Positions 18,077-28,990 are shown, numbered from the stretch's first letter. The stretch is 64,000 nt of DNA from Pseudoalteromonas citrea (GCF_000238375.3 NZ_AHBZ03000021.1:310001-374000), one strand, 5' to 3'. The notes: generated by a model not told the origin, from the letters alone. Numbers and translations are program-made.

Positions 18077-19150
18077 TTAGTCATCCGTTATCACTATATC
18101 GACCGTTGAGGTTGATTGTGTTTGATAATGCAATATGCTGCCAACAAGCTGTGCACAAGCAACATAGTTAGCTACTTGCTCTGTTGACGCCGTTAAAATA
18201 TTTTCGCCCTGCTCTGATGTCTCTCGAATATTAATATCTAAAGGCACTTCTGCTATCAAAGGAACACCATGGCGGCTAGCTAGATCAGCCCCTCCGTGCT
18301 GACCAAAAATATGGTTTTTCTCTCCACAATGACCACATAGAAAATGGCTCATATTCTCAATTAGCCCTAAAATAGGTAAGTTAACTTGATTGAACATCGC
18401 AATGCCTTTTTGTGCATCGGCTAACGCTAAGTCTTGTGGAGTAGTCACAATTAATGCGCCACTTGCGGGCACTTTTTGTGTCATAGTTAGTTGGATATCT
18501 CCGGTACCAGGAGGCATATCCACAATAAGATAATCAAGTTCCCCCCACTCGGTTTCATTCAACAACTGATTTAATGCTTGCGAAGCCATTGGACCTCGCC
18601 ATACGGTTGCATTTTCAGCAGGCACTAAAAAGCCTATCGATTGAATGCTAACCGCATCTTTTATGATTGGGTTGAGCGTTTTATTATCTTTTGACGTTGG
18701 TTTTGCATCCTGCACGCCAAAAATAGTTGGAATAGACGGACCGTATATATCAGCATCAAGTACGCCTACTCGTCCGCCTTCTGCAGAGAGTGCCTGCGCT
18801 AAAAAGGCTGCGGTAGTCGACTTTCCAACTCCCCCTTTACCGGAAGCCACTAATAAAATATGTTTAACTTTTTTATATTTATGTACATCTGGCAGTTTTA
18901 CATCAATCGTCAGTTTTACTGATTGGCCTAGCTCTTTAGTAAGATAGTCAGTTAAGCACGAATTTACACTTTTCACCGCAAAAGGGATCTGCAAAGCCAA
19001 GGAGATTACACCATTATCTTGTGTGTAATTCACAACCCATTCACGCTCTATCCCTAAAGGAAATACGCCGCTTTTATAAGCGTCTAATACTTCATAGAGC
19101 CGAGTTCTGTCTGAATTATTTTTTTTAAATAGCTTATTAATACCAAACAT
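18077..19150 (-). CDS. mrp: Iron-sulfur cluster carrier protein Mrp/ApbC
   Basis: 357 residues (E. coli 369). P-loop NTPase that carries Fe-S clusters. The deviant Walker A is ASGKGGVGKSTTAAF, followed by VLDADIYGPSIP, VWRGPMAS, VDMPPGTGDIQLT, and the cluster-binding CxxC in FLCGHCGE. A short N-terminal DUF59-like region precedes the NTPase. The start at 19150 gives a normal N-terminus; an upstream in-frame start adds 17 residues. Divergent from metG, the same order as in E. coli. Confidence 0.94.
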   Translation of the reverse strand: MFGINKLFKKNNSDRTRLYEVLDAYKSGVFPLGIEREWVVNYTQDNGVISLALQIPFAVKSVNSCLTDYLTKELGQSVKLTIDVKLPDVHKYKKVKHILLVASGKGGVGKSTTAAFLAQALSAEGGRVGVLDADIYGPSIPTIFGVQDAKPTSKDNKTLNPIIKDAVSIQSIGFLVPAENATVWRGPMASQALNQLLNETEWGELDYLIVDMPPGTGDIQLTMTQKVPASGALIVTTPQDLALADAQKGIAMFNQVNLPILGLIENMSHFLCGHCGEKNHIFGQHGGADLASRHGVPLIAEVPLDINIRETSEQGENILTASTEQVANYVACAQLVGSILHYQTQSTSTVDIVITDD

Positions 19151-19320
19151 AGAAATAAAACGTACTCGAGTGATGAAAAAGACCTCGGAATTATGTAACA
19201 TTCAACCCATTAACACCAGTCTATTGATGCTTTACACGAGCACAAAGTGGCAATTGTAAACTAAAACTTAGAGGGTTGGCTGTTTCTTAAACAGAACCGC
19301 TCAAAATTCACGGAACCGTT

Positions 19321-21348
19321 ATGACTAAGAGAAAAATTCTCATCACTAGTGCTCTACCTTATGCCAATGGCCCGACTCATTTAGGGCACATGCTTGAATA
19401 TATCCAGACAGATATTTGGTCACGCTTTCAAAAACTACGTGGTCATGAAACATATTATGTCTGTGCGGATGACGCACACGGCACACCGATTATGCTTAAC
19501 GCACAAAAACAGGGTATTACACCTGAAGAAATGGTGAAAAACGTAAGCATCGAACGTCAACGTGATTTTGCAGATTTTAATATTGAGTTTGATAACTACC
19601 ACAGTACACACAGTGAAGAAAACAAAGAACTGAGCGCACTAATATATAACCGTCTAAATGACAAAGGGCATATTAAAAAGCGCACCATCTCTCAGTTGTT
19701 CGACCCTGAAAAGAATATATTTTTACCAGACCGTTTTGTTACAGGTACATGCCCAACTTGTGATGCAGTTGACCAAAATGGAGATAGCTGTGATGTGTGT
19801 GGCGCAACCTATAGCCCAACTGAGCTTAAAGAGCCGCGCTCAGTAATGTCAGGCGCTACGCCAATTCTAAAAGATTCTGAACATTTCTTTTTTGACTTAC
19901 CAGCATTCGAAGGCATGCTCAAAGAGTGGCTTCACTCTGGCAGTATTCAAACAGAAATGGCAAATAAGCTAGATGAATGGTTTGCTGATGGTCTTCAGCA
20001 ATGGGATATTAGCCGAGACGCACCTTATTTTGGTTTTGAGATCCCCGGCGCACCAGGGAAATACTTTTATGTTTGGTTAGATGCACCAATTGGCTACATG
20101 GCTAGCTTCAAAAACCTATGCGATAAAAAAGGCTTAGACTTTGATGCTTTTTGGGGTGAGGGATCTGATGCGGAACTTTACCACTTCATCGGTAAAGATA
20201 TTATTTATTTCCACAGCTTATTCTGGCCGGCTATGTTAGATGGCGCTGAGTTCCGTAAACCAACGAATGTGTTCGCGCACGGTTTCGTAACGGTCAACGG
20301 TGCTAAAATGTCAAAATCAAAGGGCACATTTATTAAAGCCCGTACCTATTTAGAACATTTAGATCCAGAATTCTTACGTTATTACTTTGCCGCTAAGCTT
20401 AATGGCGGGATCACTGATTTAGATTTAAATTTAGAGGACTTTGCACAACGTGTAAATTCAGATCTGGTCGGTAAAGTAGTTAACATCGCGTCACGCTGTG
20501 CGGGTTTTATTACCAAAAAATTTGATGGGAAAACAAGCGAGACCGTGCTTGAGCCTGAGCTAATTGCTGAATTCCAAGCTGCTTCAAGCGTGATAGCTGA
20601 CTATTATGAGCAACGTGAATATAGTCGTGCCATTCGCGAGATCATGGCACTTGCTGACAAAGCAAACCAATTCATCGATGCACAAGCACCATGGGTGTTA
20701 ATTAAGAATGAAGACACGCATGAGCAAGCACATCAAGTATGTTCATTGGGCTTAAACCTATTCAAGATACTGATGACGTATTTGAAACCTGTGTTACCGG
20801 CGATGGCAAGTAATGTTGAACAGTTTTTAAATACTGAGCTTACATGGCAGAGTGCCCAAACTGTACTAACAAGTCACTCAATCAATAAGTTCAAGGCCCT
20901 AATGCAGCGTGTTGATATGGATAAAGTAAATATCATGCTTGAAGAGTCAAAAGAAAGCTTAGCGGCTACAACTCAACCAAAAGTTGATCCTAATAGCCCG
21001 CTTGCAAAAGAGCCCATCGCAGACGAAATAGAGTTCAATGATTTCGCTAAAGTTGACCTACGTGTAGCAAAAATAGCCAAAGCGGAGCATGTAGAAGGGG
21101 CTGATAAGCTGCTTAAACTGACACTTGATTTAGGTGGTGAAACGCGCCAAGTATTTGCAGGTATTAAATCTGCTTATGCGCCTGAAGACATAGAGGGGAA
21201 ACTTACTGTCATGGTTGCTAATCTTAAACCTCGTAAGATGCGCTTTGGTATGTCTGAAGGCATGGTATTAGCGGCTGGGCCTGGTGGCAAAGAAATCTAT
21301 ATTCTTAATCCAGACGATGGTTCAGAGCCAGGTATGCGTGTAATGTAA
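19321..21348 (+). CDS. metG: Methionyl-tRNA synthetase
   Basis: 675 residues, the dimeric type. The class I signature is [23 protein letters not shown] is the second, and the zinc knuckle [18 protein letters not shown] is intact. The C-terminal 110 residues ([12 protein letters not shown] onward) form the EMAP/Trbp111-like tRNA-binding and dimerisation domain. A clear start at 19321. Charges elongator and initiator tRNAs with methionine. Confidence 0.98.
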   Translation: MTKRKILITSALPYANGPTHLGHMLEYIQTDIWSRFQKLRGHETYYVCADDAHGTPIMLNAQKQGITPEEMVKNVSIERQRDFADFNIEFDNYHSTHSEENKELSALIYNRLNDKGHIKKRTISQLFDPEKNIFLPDRFVTGTCPTCDAVDQNGDSCDVCGATYSPTELKEPRSVMSGATPILKDSEHFFFDLPAFEGMLKEWLHSGSIQTEMANKLDEWFADGLQQWDISRDAPYFGFEIPGAPGKYFYVWLDAPIGYMASFKNLCDKKGLDFDAFWGEGSDAELYHFIGKDIIYFHSLFWPAMLDGAEFRKPTNVFAHGFVTVNGAKMSKSKGTFIKARTYLEHLDPEFLRYYFAAKLNGGITDLDLNLEDFAQRVNSDLVGKVVNIASRCAGFITKKFDGKTSETVLEPELIAEFQAASSVIADYYEQREYSRAIREIMALADKANQFIDAQAPWVLIKNEDTHEQAHQVCSLGLNLFKILMTYLKPVLPAMASNVEQFLNTELTWQSAQTVLTSHSINKFKALMQRVDMDKVNIMLEESKESLAATTQPKVDPNSPLAKEPIADEIEFNDFAKVDLRVAKIAKAEHVEGADKLLKLTLDLGGETRQVFAGIKSAYAPEDIEGKLTVMVANLKPRKMRFGMSEGMVLAAGPGGKEIYILNPDDGSEPGMRVM

Positions 21349-21352
21349 ACGA

Positions 21353-21392
21353 TATCACTAGAAGTGGCCTTGTAAGAGGCCATTTCTTGATA
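21353..21392. terminator. Bidirectional hairpin between metG and the sensor kinase
   Basis: Inner stem GAAGTGGCCT / AGGCCATTTC (21361-21386, one mismatch) extended outside by TATCA / TGATA. It lies between two convergent genes and ends at the kinase stop codon. No long T run, so strength is uncertain. Confidence 0.55.
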
Positions 21393-24300
21393 TTACGACT
21401 CTGAACGTTTCTCACCTTCAATGGGGACTTTTAGTTTCACTGCAATGCCCTTACCTTGCTCAGAAAAGCACTTAATTTCTCCTTTTAACAACTGCGTCAC
21501 CAAGTTATACACAATATGCATCCCTAAGCCACACCCACCTTGACTGCGTTTAGAAGTAACAAATGGATCAAACACCGTTTTCAACATTTCTTCACTCATA
21601 CCAACGCCATCATCAGTATAATTGACATACCAGCTGACATCATCAACTGCAATGGTAACTAGAACCTCTCCTTTGCCTTGTTGCTCAAACCCATGTAATA
21701 CAGAGTTATTTAATAAATTGGTGAGGATCTGATAAATCGCGCCGGGATAAGTGGTTAACAACACGGTATCGCTACCTGTTACATTAATCGTGATATTTTT
21801 GCCCTTAATGAGTGGGGCCAAAGAATGGAATACATCTTCAATATACGTTTTAAGGTTTATCTGTCGCGATGTTTCACTCGACTGGTCAACTGCCACTTGT
21901 TTAAAGTTACCAATTAAGTTTTGCGCCCTGTCTAAATTTCTCAGGATCAGCTGATACCCTTCAGTTTGCTCATCAATGGCTTTGGTTAAATCACTTTGCT
22001 TTAACGTTTTATCTGCCAGTTTTTTCTCCACCGCCTGTAAGCACTCTTGGTTATAAGTCATTGCCGTTAAAGCAACACCCAAAGGCGTGTTTATCTCATG
22101 GGCAACCCCTGCGACTAACCCCCCTAGTGATGCCATTTTTTCACTTTCAATAAGCTCTTGTTGAGTTTGCTTTAACGTCGCCATCGCACTTTCAAGTGTC
22201 TGATTTTTGGTATATAACTCGTTAGTGCGCATCTCAACTTTAATCTCTAACTGCTCATTAAGCATTTGTAGCGCATTTTCGTGCTCTTTAAGTTCCGCAA
22301 TATCTTTCAAAGCCCCTGCTATTCTAATCGCTTTGCCACTGTCATCCCTATCAACTACCTTCCCTCTATCAAGCACCCAGGTCCAATTTCCACTTAAATC
22401 TTTTACACGAATCGCGATTTCATAGCTCTCAACATTGCCTCTGATACACGCTTCCACTTTATCTTCGAGTAAAATGTTATCTTTGGGATGTACAAATTGA
22501 ATAAAGTCTTCCAACTCCATATGACTATCAGCCGCACCATAATCCACTCTGGGCGAAACACTATGTCGATAAATCGCTTTCTTATTTAAATGCCAATCCC
22601 ATAACTCATCACCACTGGCCCAAAGCGATAGCTCTAAACGTTGTCGTAATTCACTCATTTTTAAGTTGTCAGCAACCACTTGACGATATCGCTTTTGTCT
22701 AATCCTTACCGTAATTAAAACTAATGCGAGTAGCGCCAATACATAGACTGATTTTGCATAGATATTCCACCACCACGGAGCATTAATGATAAGAGAAAAA
22801 TGGTGTATGGGTGACTGCACGTTAAACCGGTTAATCGTGTAAGACTCTACAGTATAATTTCCTGGTGCCAAACGAAGTAGGTTAACTTGTCTAACCCCTT
22901 TCGCAAGCTTTAACCATTTGTCGCTGAGCCCTATCACACGGTAATAAAATTGTTGTTGCTCTGAACCATACTCTAAACTGGAATATTGCAGTGAAATAAT
23001 ATCTTGGTCGTAGCGTAGTTCTAAGCTCTGTGCCAACTCTGGTGCTGTTTTCAACAGCCCTTTCTCACTCGGCTCCAAACTTTTCCCTAACAGCTCAATA
23101 TGGCTCACTAGTAGCGGACTTGCAGAGTTATCTACTCTGAGTTTTTGCGGGTAAAATTGGTTAAACCCCATAGCACCACCAATAAAAATACGTCCATCGG
23201 GTGCAAGCCAAGCTGCGTTATAGTTAAACTCATTCCCTTGCACGCCATCAACTGGTGAGAAATTGTGAATGCTCAAATTACTGGTGTTAATTTGGCTAAG
23301 TCCACCGCTACTGCCAACCCATAAGTGATTCAAGTTATCAAACACTAACCCCCATATTGCATTATTTGCCAATCCATCTTGTTGCGTAAACACTTGCTCA
23401 ATTTCAAACTCTTTAGATATGAGTGAAAGGCCTGACTCACTCGCAACCCATACCCTGCCATATTGATCTTGTTCCAGCATAAACACTAAATCAGATACTA
23501 AGCCATCGCTAGTTGAGAGGTGCTCAAGCGTGTCTCCCATATCACGGTATAAACCATTACCTATCGACCCAAACCAAAGCTTACCGTCAACTACTGCCAT
23601 GGAAGAAACGTGACTTGGAGAGTTTTGTTGCGGTGTATACATAGATTGCAGAGTTTTGCTTTGCTCATCGAAAAACATTACCCCCATTGTTCTTGAGCTA
23701 ACGAGGACTTTTCCATTAAATACCATAACATCATTAAAGCTAAGCTCTGGCCCATTGCCGACATCAGGCTTAAGATGTATTAGCTCTTTGCTCACCAAGT
23801 TAAATGAAACGACACCATTACCGCGTGTTGCAGCCCATAGCCACTCCCCATTGAAGATAATTCGCGTTATAAAACTGCCATCGAGTACTTTAAGCTTTGA
23901 AAAATAATGTTTGGCGGGTTTAAACCCCGCACCATCGAAAATATGTGCGCCATTCGATGTTGCCAACCAAATACGGTCTTCTCGATCAATAGCGAAATTT
24001 CGTATATCCGCAGTTTCCATAGGTGAATGAGGGTAGTTGTATTCACTTACATGGCCAAATGACTCACTTAGCTGACTAAAAAAATGTAAACCTCGAGTCT
24101 CAGTGCCTATCCATAAATCTTGGTTTTTATCGCGCATTACCGTCAAAATGTTATTATCTTGAAGACCCGCTGTTTGCCTATCTCTTTTATACCAATGGTT
24201 AAGTAGCTTCCCCTGAAGATCTAGTAAATAGACTCCGTGATCACTTGCTACAAGAATTTCATTGCCATTAATCTCTAAACTATGCAGCGTAATATTTTGA

Positions 24301-25040
24301 ACAGTATCGAAGTTCCGGGACCAGAGCATACGTTGATACAAAGTATCATAACTAATTAAACGATTAGATTTACTCACCAGCATGGCGCGCTGACCTTGGT
24401 ACGTCATTTCTTTAAATTCACCAGCGAGTAACTGTACTGATGTTTGCGCTTGCTTGTGATACGCCATAAAACCCATATCACTTAAGTAAAAATAGTTATC
24501 TCCGCGCTGAACGACATTACGAATGTAATTACCTTCAATATTGAGGGTGTGTGGAACTAAAGATGACTTATCAATCTCATATGATGTGTTATCTTCCGTA
24601 GAAACAATAACATGCTCGCCTTTACAATCTATCCAACTCACTCGGTCAGACTCAATCACAGGCTGCTCTTTCGCTAAAAGCGACGTAAAACGCCCTTGAA
24701 CGGTGTGGTAGACACTCAAACCAGTACTGGTGCCAACCCAAACTTTATCGTTGCTCACACACAATGCGGTGATAAAGCCACCCGCTAGGCTTTTTACATC
24801 CTGTTGTTGTGAAACAAATGTTTTGAATTCATGCCCGTCGAAACGATTTAATCCTGCCTGTGTACCAATCCAAATATAACCAAATTGATCTTGGGCTAAA
24901 GCGGTCACCGTTACCTGGCTAAGCCCTGCTCGATAATCATAATGTCTCATAACTTGGGCTGTATCTGTAAACTGAGGTACGCCCCATACTTGTTTACATA
25001 ATAAGAATAATAGCCAACCAAGATACCAAGCAGTTTTCAT
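21393..25040 (-). CDS. Propeller-type sensor histidine kinase (Reg_prop, Y_Y_Y, PAS, HisKA, HATPase)
   Basis: 1215 residues. A signal peptide, then about 680 residues of repeated two-component-regulator propeller blades (recurring DQFGYIWIGTQAGLNRF, LWIGTETRGLHFF, VWVASESGLSLI, LWVGSSGGLSQI), a Y_Y_Y domain, one membrane helix near 755-780, a PAS domain, a coiled coil, HisKA with the H-box VAGVAHEINTPLG and a HATPase_c domain (DDGVGMS, GGCGLGMHI). There is no receiver or DNA-binding domain, unlike Bacteroidetes one-protein relatives, and no response regulator nearby. The periplasmic sensing ligand is unknown; carbohydrate sensing is known for some relatives. Confidence 0.9.
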   Translation of the reverse strand: MKTAWYLGWLLFLLCKQVWGVPQFTDTAQVMRHYDYRAGLSQVTVTALAQDQFGYIWIGTQAGLNRFDGHEFKTFVSQQQDVKSLAGGFITALCVSNDKVWVGTSTGLSVYHTVQGRFTSLLAKEQPVIESDRVSWIDCKGEHVIVSTEDNTSYEIDKSSLVPHTLNIEGNYIRNVVQRGDNYFYLSDMGFMAYHKQAQTSVQLLAGEFKEMTYQGQRAMLVSKSNRLISYDTLYQRMLWSRNFDTVQNITLHSLEINGNEILVASDHGVYLLDLQGKLLNHWYKRDRQTAGLQDNNILTVMRDKNQDLWIGTETRGLHFFSQLSESFGHVSEYNYPHSPMETADIRNFAIDREDRIWLATSNGAHIFDGAGFKPAKHYFSKLKVLDGSFITRIIFNGEWLWAATRGNGVVSFNLVSKELIHLKPDVGNGPELSFNDVMVFNGKVLVSSRTMGVMFFDEQSKTLQSMYTPQQNSPSHVSSMAVVDGKLWFGSIGNGLYRDMGDTLEHLSTSDGLVSDLVFMLEQDQYGRVWVASESGLSLISKEFEIEQVFTQQDGLANNAIWGLVFDNLNHLWVGSSGGLSQINTSNLSIHNFSPVDGVQGNEFNYNAAWLAPDGRIFIGGAMGFNQFYPQKLRVDNSASPLLVSHIELLGKSLEPSEKGLLKTAPELAQSLELRYDQDIISLQYSSLEYGSEQQQFYYRVIGLSDKWLKLAKGVRQVNLLRLAPGNYTVESYTINRFNVQSPIHHFSLIINAPWWWNIYAKSVYVLALLALVLITVRIRQKRYRQVVADNLKMSELRQRLELSLWASGDELWDWHLNKKAIYRHSVSPRVDYGAADSHMELEDFIQFVHPKDNILLEDKVEACIRGNVESYEIAIRVKDLSGNWTWVLDRGKVVDRDDSGKAIRIAGALKDIAELKEHENALQMLNEQLEIKVEMRTNELYTKNQTLESAMATLKQTQQELIESEKMASLGGLVAGVAHEINTPLGVALTAMTYNQECLQAVEKKLADKTLKQSDLTKAIDEQTEGYQLILRNLDRAQNLIGNFKQVAVDQSSETSRQINLKTYIEDVFHSLAPLIKGKNITINVTGSDTVLLTTYPGAIYQILTNLLNNSVLHGFEQQGKGEVLVTIAVDDVSWYVNYTDDGVGMSEEMLKTVFDPFVTSKRSQGGCGLGMHIVYNLVTQLLKGEIKCFSEQGKGIAVKLKVPIEGEKRSES

Positions 25041-25103
25041 ATACGGCCAAAAAGCGAGATCAGATTTATAAAATATAGCAAACCCTATAAATTACAGGGT
25101 ATT

Positions 25104-26966
25104 TTATTCCAAATCTAAGCAAAACTGATTGATTGAACCGTCTCCGTGCCATAATTCATACTTAGCTAACTTTCCTTGCTTTAAGCTAATAAGGCTTATA
25201 GCGCTATTAGACACTAAATAAGGTTGTTTTTTAGTCGCATGATACACAGGGTGCTTATTCACTTCCATTTGCCAACGTTTGGTAAAGAAGTTTAGTGGAC
25301 TCCACGGACCATAAAAAATAGAGTCTAATTTATCTAAGCAAGCAATTAACTTTTTAGGAAACTCATTTTTAATCCCTGATGCAGTTAACTGCCAAATTCG
25401 ATTATGATGTCGGCCAAACCGAGACTGTACTGAAAAACAAAACGAATAATGTACATCTCCTGACAAAATTATCGTTTCCTTTGGCGTGTCTGCACGCTTA
25501 AATATATCTAATAGCTTTTTGGCAGACCCCTCATGAGCCATCCAGTTTTCAACATCCACCATCAAAGGCTGACCACATATGTTAAAAGCAGCTTGGATAG
25601 CTTCAATTGATTTAACACCAAAGACAGGAGGGGGTGATACTAAGATAACGGCTTCGTGATTAATTAAGGTCTCTTGCAACTCCATTAGCATTTCCCAGTC
25701 CATCAAACCACTGGGCTCTGCAAAATTTTGTTCGTTTCTCCAACGGTGTGTGCGCGTATCTAATACGACCACTTTAGGAAATGTATCCAAACAAAAATGC
25801 CATCGCCCAAATCGTTGTAATTCTTTGTCTAAAGTCGAAAACTGCCACTGCCCTTCAACTAAGCTTGCTTTAAAAGGCGCTAACAACGTTTTAGAATCTA
25901 CCATTGCATCATTGCCTAAGCCCTGAAATAACCAATAGCTTAGTAACCCATTATGTATAATTCGACTACTGGCTGCATTGCTAGCAATGGCTTGTTCCCA
26001 CTGCGCAGTTAAATTCCAATCATCCGTTACATCATGATCATCGAACATCATTAATGTAGAAATGTTAGCAAATAAGCGCTGGGTGCTAGACAACCCAGTA
26101 ATAAACTCCTGTAACACCAGCCATTCATCATAAAACTTTTGTCGCTTAGCTGGATATTGTTCTTTGTAACTAATTTTATCCGTGTCAATCAATGTCCACA
26201 CCACAGGACTAAACGCCAACAAGTAATAGGCGATAAATTCTTCAAAATGCATTAGGTGGTTACACGCATGCATACTCGTAAAGTGTGGATCATCCGTTTT
26301 AGTCCAGTAACTCATAGAACGCTTGGAACAGGCTTGCCATGGTGTTTTTGGTAATATTTTTTCCCGATTAAACAGCTGCTTTGTAATATCTTCTAGGGGA
26401 CCTAAGCCGTTGAGCGTTTCTTTATATAAACCGAGTCTTTCTATTAACTGATGAATAGCAAGTAGCATCGCACCAGCTACATCATCTGCGTATATCTGAT
26501 CGCCCGACATCAGCAATAAACTTGGCCCGCTCTGACCTTGTTTCCGAAAACTCTCTAATTGTGTATCAGCCATTACCAAGCTGTCTTTGCTTGAATGATG
26601 TGGGTTTCGACAAGAGCCATGTAACACTTTAGTGAGCTGCTTAGGGATTATGAACTGTGGAGATGATAGGCCTTCATAACACAGTTCATCCAATGGTTGC
26701 GCTCTATCATCAAAATAGACTTCATAACCCAATGCTTTATCGGTGACAAAGTCACCTTGCTCTGGCGTAACGATTACGGTATGTAGGTAGCAGTACTTTC
26801 CCAACACAAGTGTTGTTTGTTCCGAATTAACGTCGTACCCAGATACTGAAAACGAGATCTGAGTAGCACTGCTTGTCGCCAGTTGGACGCATACTTGATG
26901 CTGCTCAGCTCGACGGATCATCGGGCTAAGTAGCATCATAGGCAAATTATTATTACAATCAGGCAT
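25104..26966 (-). CDS. PhoD-like metallophosphatase
   Basis: 620 residues. The PhoD phosphatase core runs from about residue 130: LHGSCRNPHH, MSGDQIYADDVAG, MMFDDHDVTDDWN and ILSGDVHYSFCF provide the metal-ligand Asp, His and Asn positions of this fold. The N-terminal ~120 residues look like a beta-rich PhoD N-terminal domain. No signal peptide or twin-arginine motif, so it appears cytoplasmic, unlike classical secreted PhoD. It overlaps the end of the tatD-like gene by 8 bases and so is the last gene of the pabC-to-tatD operon. Substrate unknown. Confidence 0.8.
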   Translation of the reverse strand: MPDCNNNLPMMLLSPMIRRAEQHQVCVQLATSSATQISFSVSGYDVNSEQTTLVLGKYCYLHTVIVTPEQGDFVTDKALGYEVYFDDRAQPLDELCYEGLSSPQFIIPKQLTKVLHGSCRNPHHSSKDSLVMADTQLESFRKQGQSGPSLLLMSGDQIYADDVAGAMLLAIHQLIERLGLYKETLNGLGPLEDITKQLFNREKILPKTPWQACSKRSMSYWTKTDDPHFTSMHACNHLMHFEEFIAYYLLAFSPVVWTLIDTDKISYKEQYPAKRQKFYDEWLVLQEFITGLSSTQRLFANISTLMMFDDHDVTDDWNLTAQWEQAIASNAASSRIIHNGLLSYWLFQGLGNDAMVDSKTLLAPFKASLVEGQWQFSTLDKELQRFGRWHFCLDTFPKVVVLDTRTHRWRNEQNFAEPSGLMDWEMLMELQETLINHEAVILVSPPPVFGVKSIEAIQAAFNICGQPLMVDVENWMAHEGSAKKLLDIFKRADTPKETIILSGDVHYSFCFSVQSRFGRHHNRIWQLTASGIKNEFPKKLIACLDKLDSIFYGPWSPLNFFTKRWQMEVNKHPVYHATKKQPYLVSNSAISLISLKQGKLAKYELWHGDGSINQFCLDLE

Positions 26967-27744
26967 TCACTTTTGGGGCTAAATTAAATAATTGATAAAA
27001 GTTATCCGTTGTCGCTTTCGCCAACTCGTTGAAGGTCAGCCCTTTTAAATCAGCAATATAATAACCAACATCTTGCACATAAGCAGGCTGGTTAGTTTTA
27101 CCACGATAAGGAACAGGCGCTAAATAAGGAGAGTCGGTTTCAATTAATAACCGGTCTAACGGAAGTTGTTTCACCACGTCCTTTAATTCAACTGCATTTT
27201 TAAACGTGACAATCCCTGAAATTGAAATATAAAACCCCATATCAATGGCTTTTTTTGCCATAGCCCAGTCTTCGGTAAAACAATGTAATACACCACCGCA
27301 CTGCTCAGCGTTATGAGCTTTCATTAACGCGATCGTGTCTTCACGTGCATCACGTGTATGAATGATAAGAGGTTTGTTTAGCTCGTTTGCTACTTCAATA
27401 TGGCCAACAAAACTATCTTGTTGGACTTGGTGAGTATCTTTTGAATAATAATAATCAAGCCCAGTTTCCCCCACCGCAACGACACGTTCATGCCCAGCTA
27501 ACTGACGTAGCAACGCTTTATCTAATTGATCTTTTTGATCTAATGGATGTACGCCACATGATGCGGAAATATCTTTATAGGGAAGAATGGTGTCGAGCAT
27601 GCTAGGAAACTGTTCAAGCGTCACGCTCACACATAAAAAGTGCTCAACCTGCTTTGCTCTTGCAGCTTGTAAAATATCAGGTAAGTCCTGTCCTAGCTTG
27701 TCAAAATCAAGCCTGTCTAAATGGCAATGAGAATCTACAATCAT
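26959..27744 (-). CDS. ycfH: TatD-family metal-dependent hydrolase YcfH
   Basis: 261 residues. Metal ligands of the TatD family are visible: DSHCHLDRLDF, GETGLDYYY, IHTRDAREDT, HCFTEDWAMA, and ETDSPYLAPVPYRGK. E. coli YcfH is a probable 3'-5' DNase-type hydrolase and also lies downstream of holB. Eight bases separate it from pilZ, and it overlaps the PhoD-like gene. Confidence 0.9.
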   Translation of the reverse strand: MIVDSHCHLDRLDFDKLGQDLPDILQAARAKQVEHFLCVSVTLEQFPSMLDTILPYKDISASCGVHPLDQKDQLDKALLRQLAGHERVVAVGETGLDYYYSKDTHQVQQDSFVGHIEVANELNKPLIIHTRDAREDTIALMKAHNAEQCGGVLHCFTEDWAMAKKAIDMGFYISISGIVTFKNAVELKDVVKQLPLDRLLIETDSPYLAPVPYRGKTNQPAYVQDVGYYIADLKGLTFNELAKATTDNFYQLFNLAPKVNA

Positions 27745-27752
27745 AACTACTC

Positions 27753-28079
27753 TTACATGGTGTAGGTGGGTTTATCGGCGTTAAGCATGGTGCCTAATAA
27801 TTTAATTATTTTGTCGTTAACACGGTCTTTATCTTCAATAAAACCAATGCCAACTCCGGGAGGGTTTGAGTTTTGTGCACCCTGAGGGGTGATCCATACG
27901 ATCTTACCCAAGACTAAGTCATGTTCTAATGCATCAGGCAGCGTTACGCGCATGTTAGCTGGCTGCCCAAGTTCATAGCGTGTGTTGGTCTTTACAAACA
28001 AACCACCATGCTTTAGCGCAGGCATATAACAACGGTACAGTTCGTCTAAATCTTCAAAATCTACTAATAACTCTTGCAC
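27753..28079 (-). CDS. pilZ: Type IV pilus assembly protein PilZ
   Basis: 108 residues. Matches canonical PilZ of Pseudomonas: YMPALKHGGLFVKTNTRYELG, GKIVWITPQGAQ, GVGIGF and a C-terminal DKPTYTM. It lacks the RxxxR c-di-GMP-binding motif, as expected of true PilZ, which works through PilB/FimX rather than by binding c-di-GMP itself. Its place between holB and the tatD-like gene is the same as in Pseudomonas. Confidence 0.9.
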   Translation of the reverse strand: MQELLVDFEDLDELYRCYMPALKHGGLFVKTNTRYELGQPANMRVTLPDALEHDLVLGKIVWITPQGAQNSNPPGVGIGFIEDKDRVNDKIIKLLGTMLNADKPTYTM

Positions 28080-28090
28080 AATGTTACATC

Positions 28091-28990
28091 CTATTTTATT
28101 GCGTTTTGTAACGTATATATCAGCTTGGCTAGCCCTAATGATTGATTTAAGCCTAGGATCTGTTGTGTATCTAACATAAAACGATGCATCGCTTTTTGCG
28201 CATCATTATACGCACTAAAAGCCAAACCGTGTTGTAAACTAAATTTAAGCTGTTGATTGATAAATACGTAAAATACAGCGACCAATGAGGTATGCTCTGT
28301 CAAAATCTTTTGTACGTCGGCAAAATTATGACTTGCTTTTAAGTGACTTGCAAATAAGTAGAGCGTCTGGATTTTCTCTAACATCCCCTCTTGATGCCAC
28401 TGCACTAACTTTAAGGGTTGCGAATAAAACTGTGCGGCCCAAGCAAACTCATGCAGCGGAATGTGTTGTTCTGCTAACCAAGCTTGTGAGCGTGATTCAT
28501 CAATTACAGCAACGGTTTGTTGGCCACAACGACTCAGAACCGTCGCTGGTAACTGGCTTTTATCATTGCATGTTAATAAAATATATCGATTTAAATTCGG
28601 CTCTTCTAAGGTTTTTAACAGCGCATTAGCTGCAGAGTGCGTCATTTTCTCAGCATCTTTGATTATCACCACTTTATTGCCGCCTTGCAGGGCAGAGTGA
28701 TGTACAAAATCGCTTAAACTGCGTATCGCATCAACGCCGATGCTATTTGCTTCAGCACTTATTAGCAGTCTATCAGGGTGTGTGCCAGCGGCCAGTAATC
28801 CACATGTTTTACAAGCATTACAAGGCTTAAAACCTTCAGGGCGCTCACATAGCAAAGTACTAGCAAGCTGATTAGCTAAATCAAATTTACCAACCCCAGA
28901 TAAGCCAATAAATAATTGCGCATGATGAAAACGCTGCTGTTGAAAGCTATCATGCAGTTGCTGCCACAAATTCTGCTGCCAATTGTACAT
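28091..28990 (-). CDS. holB: DNA polymerase III delta-prime subunit
   Basis: 299 residues. Clamp-loader subunit: FIGLSGVGKFDLANQLAS (P-loop region), the four-Cys zinc module CERPEGFKPCNACKTCG, GVDAIRSLSDF, ANALLKTLEEP and TCNDKSQLPATVLSRC (SRC motif). Weak overall similarity is normal for HolB. It begins one base after tmk, as in E. coli. Confidence 0.92.
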   Translation of the reverse strand: MYNWQQNLWQQLHDSFQQQRFHHAQLFIGLSGVGKFDLANQLASTLLCERPEGFKPCNACKTCGLLAAGTHPDRLLISAEANSIGVDAIRSLSDFVHHSALQGGNKVVIIKDAEKMTHSAANALLKTLEEPNLNRYILLTCNDKSQLPATVLSRCGQQTVAVIDESRSQAWLAEQHIPLHEFAWAAQFYSQPLKLVQWHQEGMLEKIQTLYLFASHLKASHNFADVQKILTEHTSLVAVFYVFINQQLKFSLQHGLAFSAYNDAQKAMHRFMLDTQQILGLNQSLGLAKLIYTLQNAIK

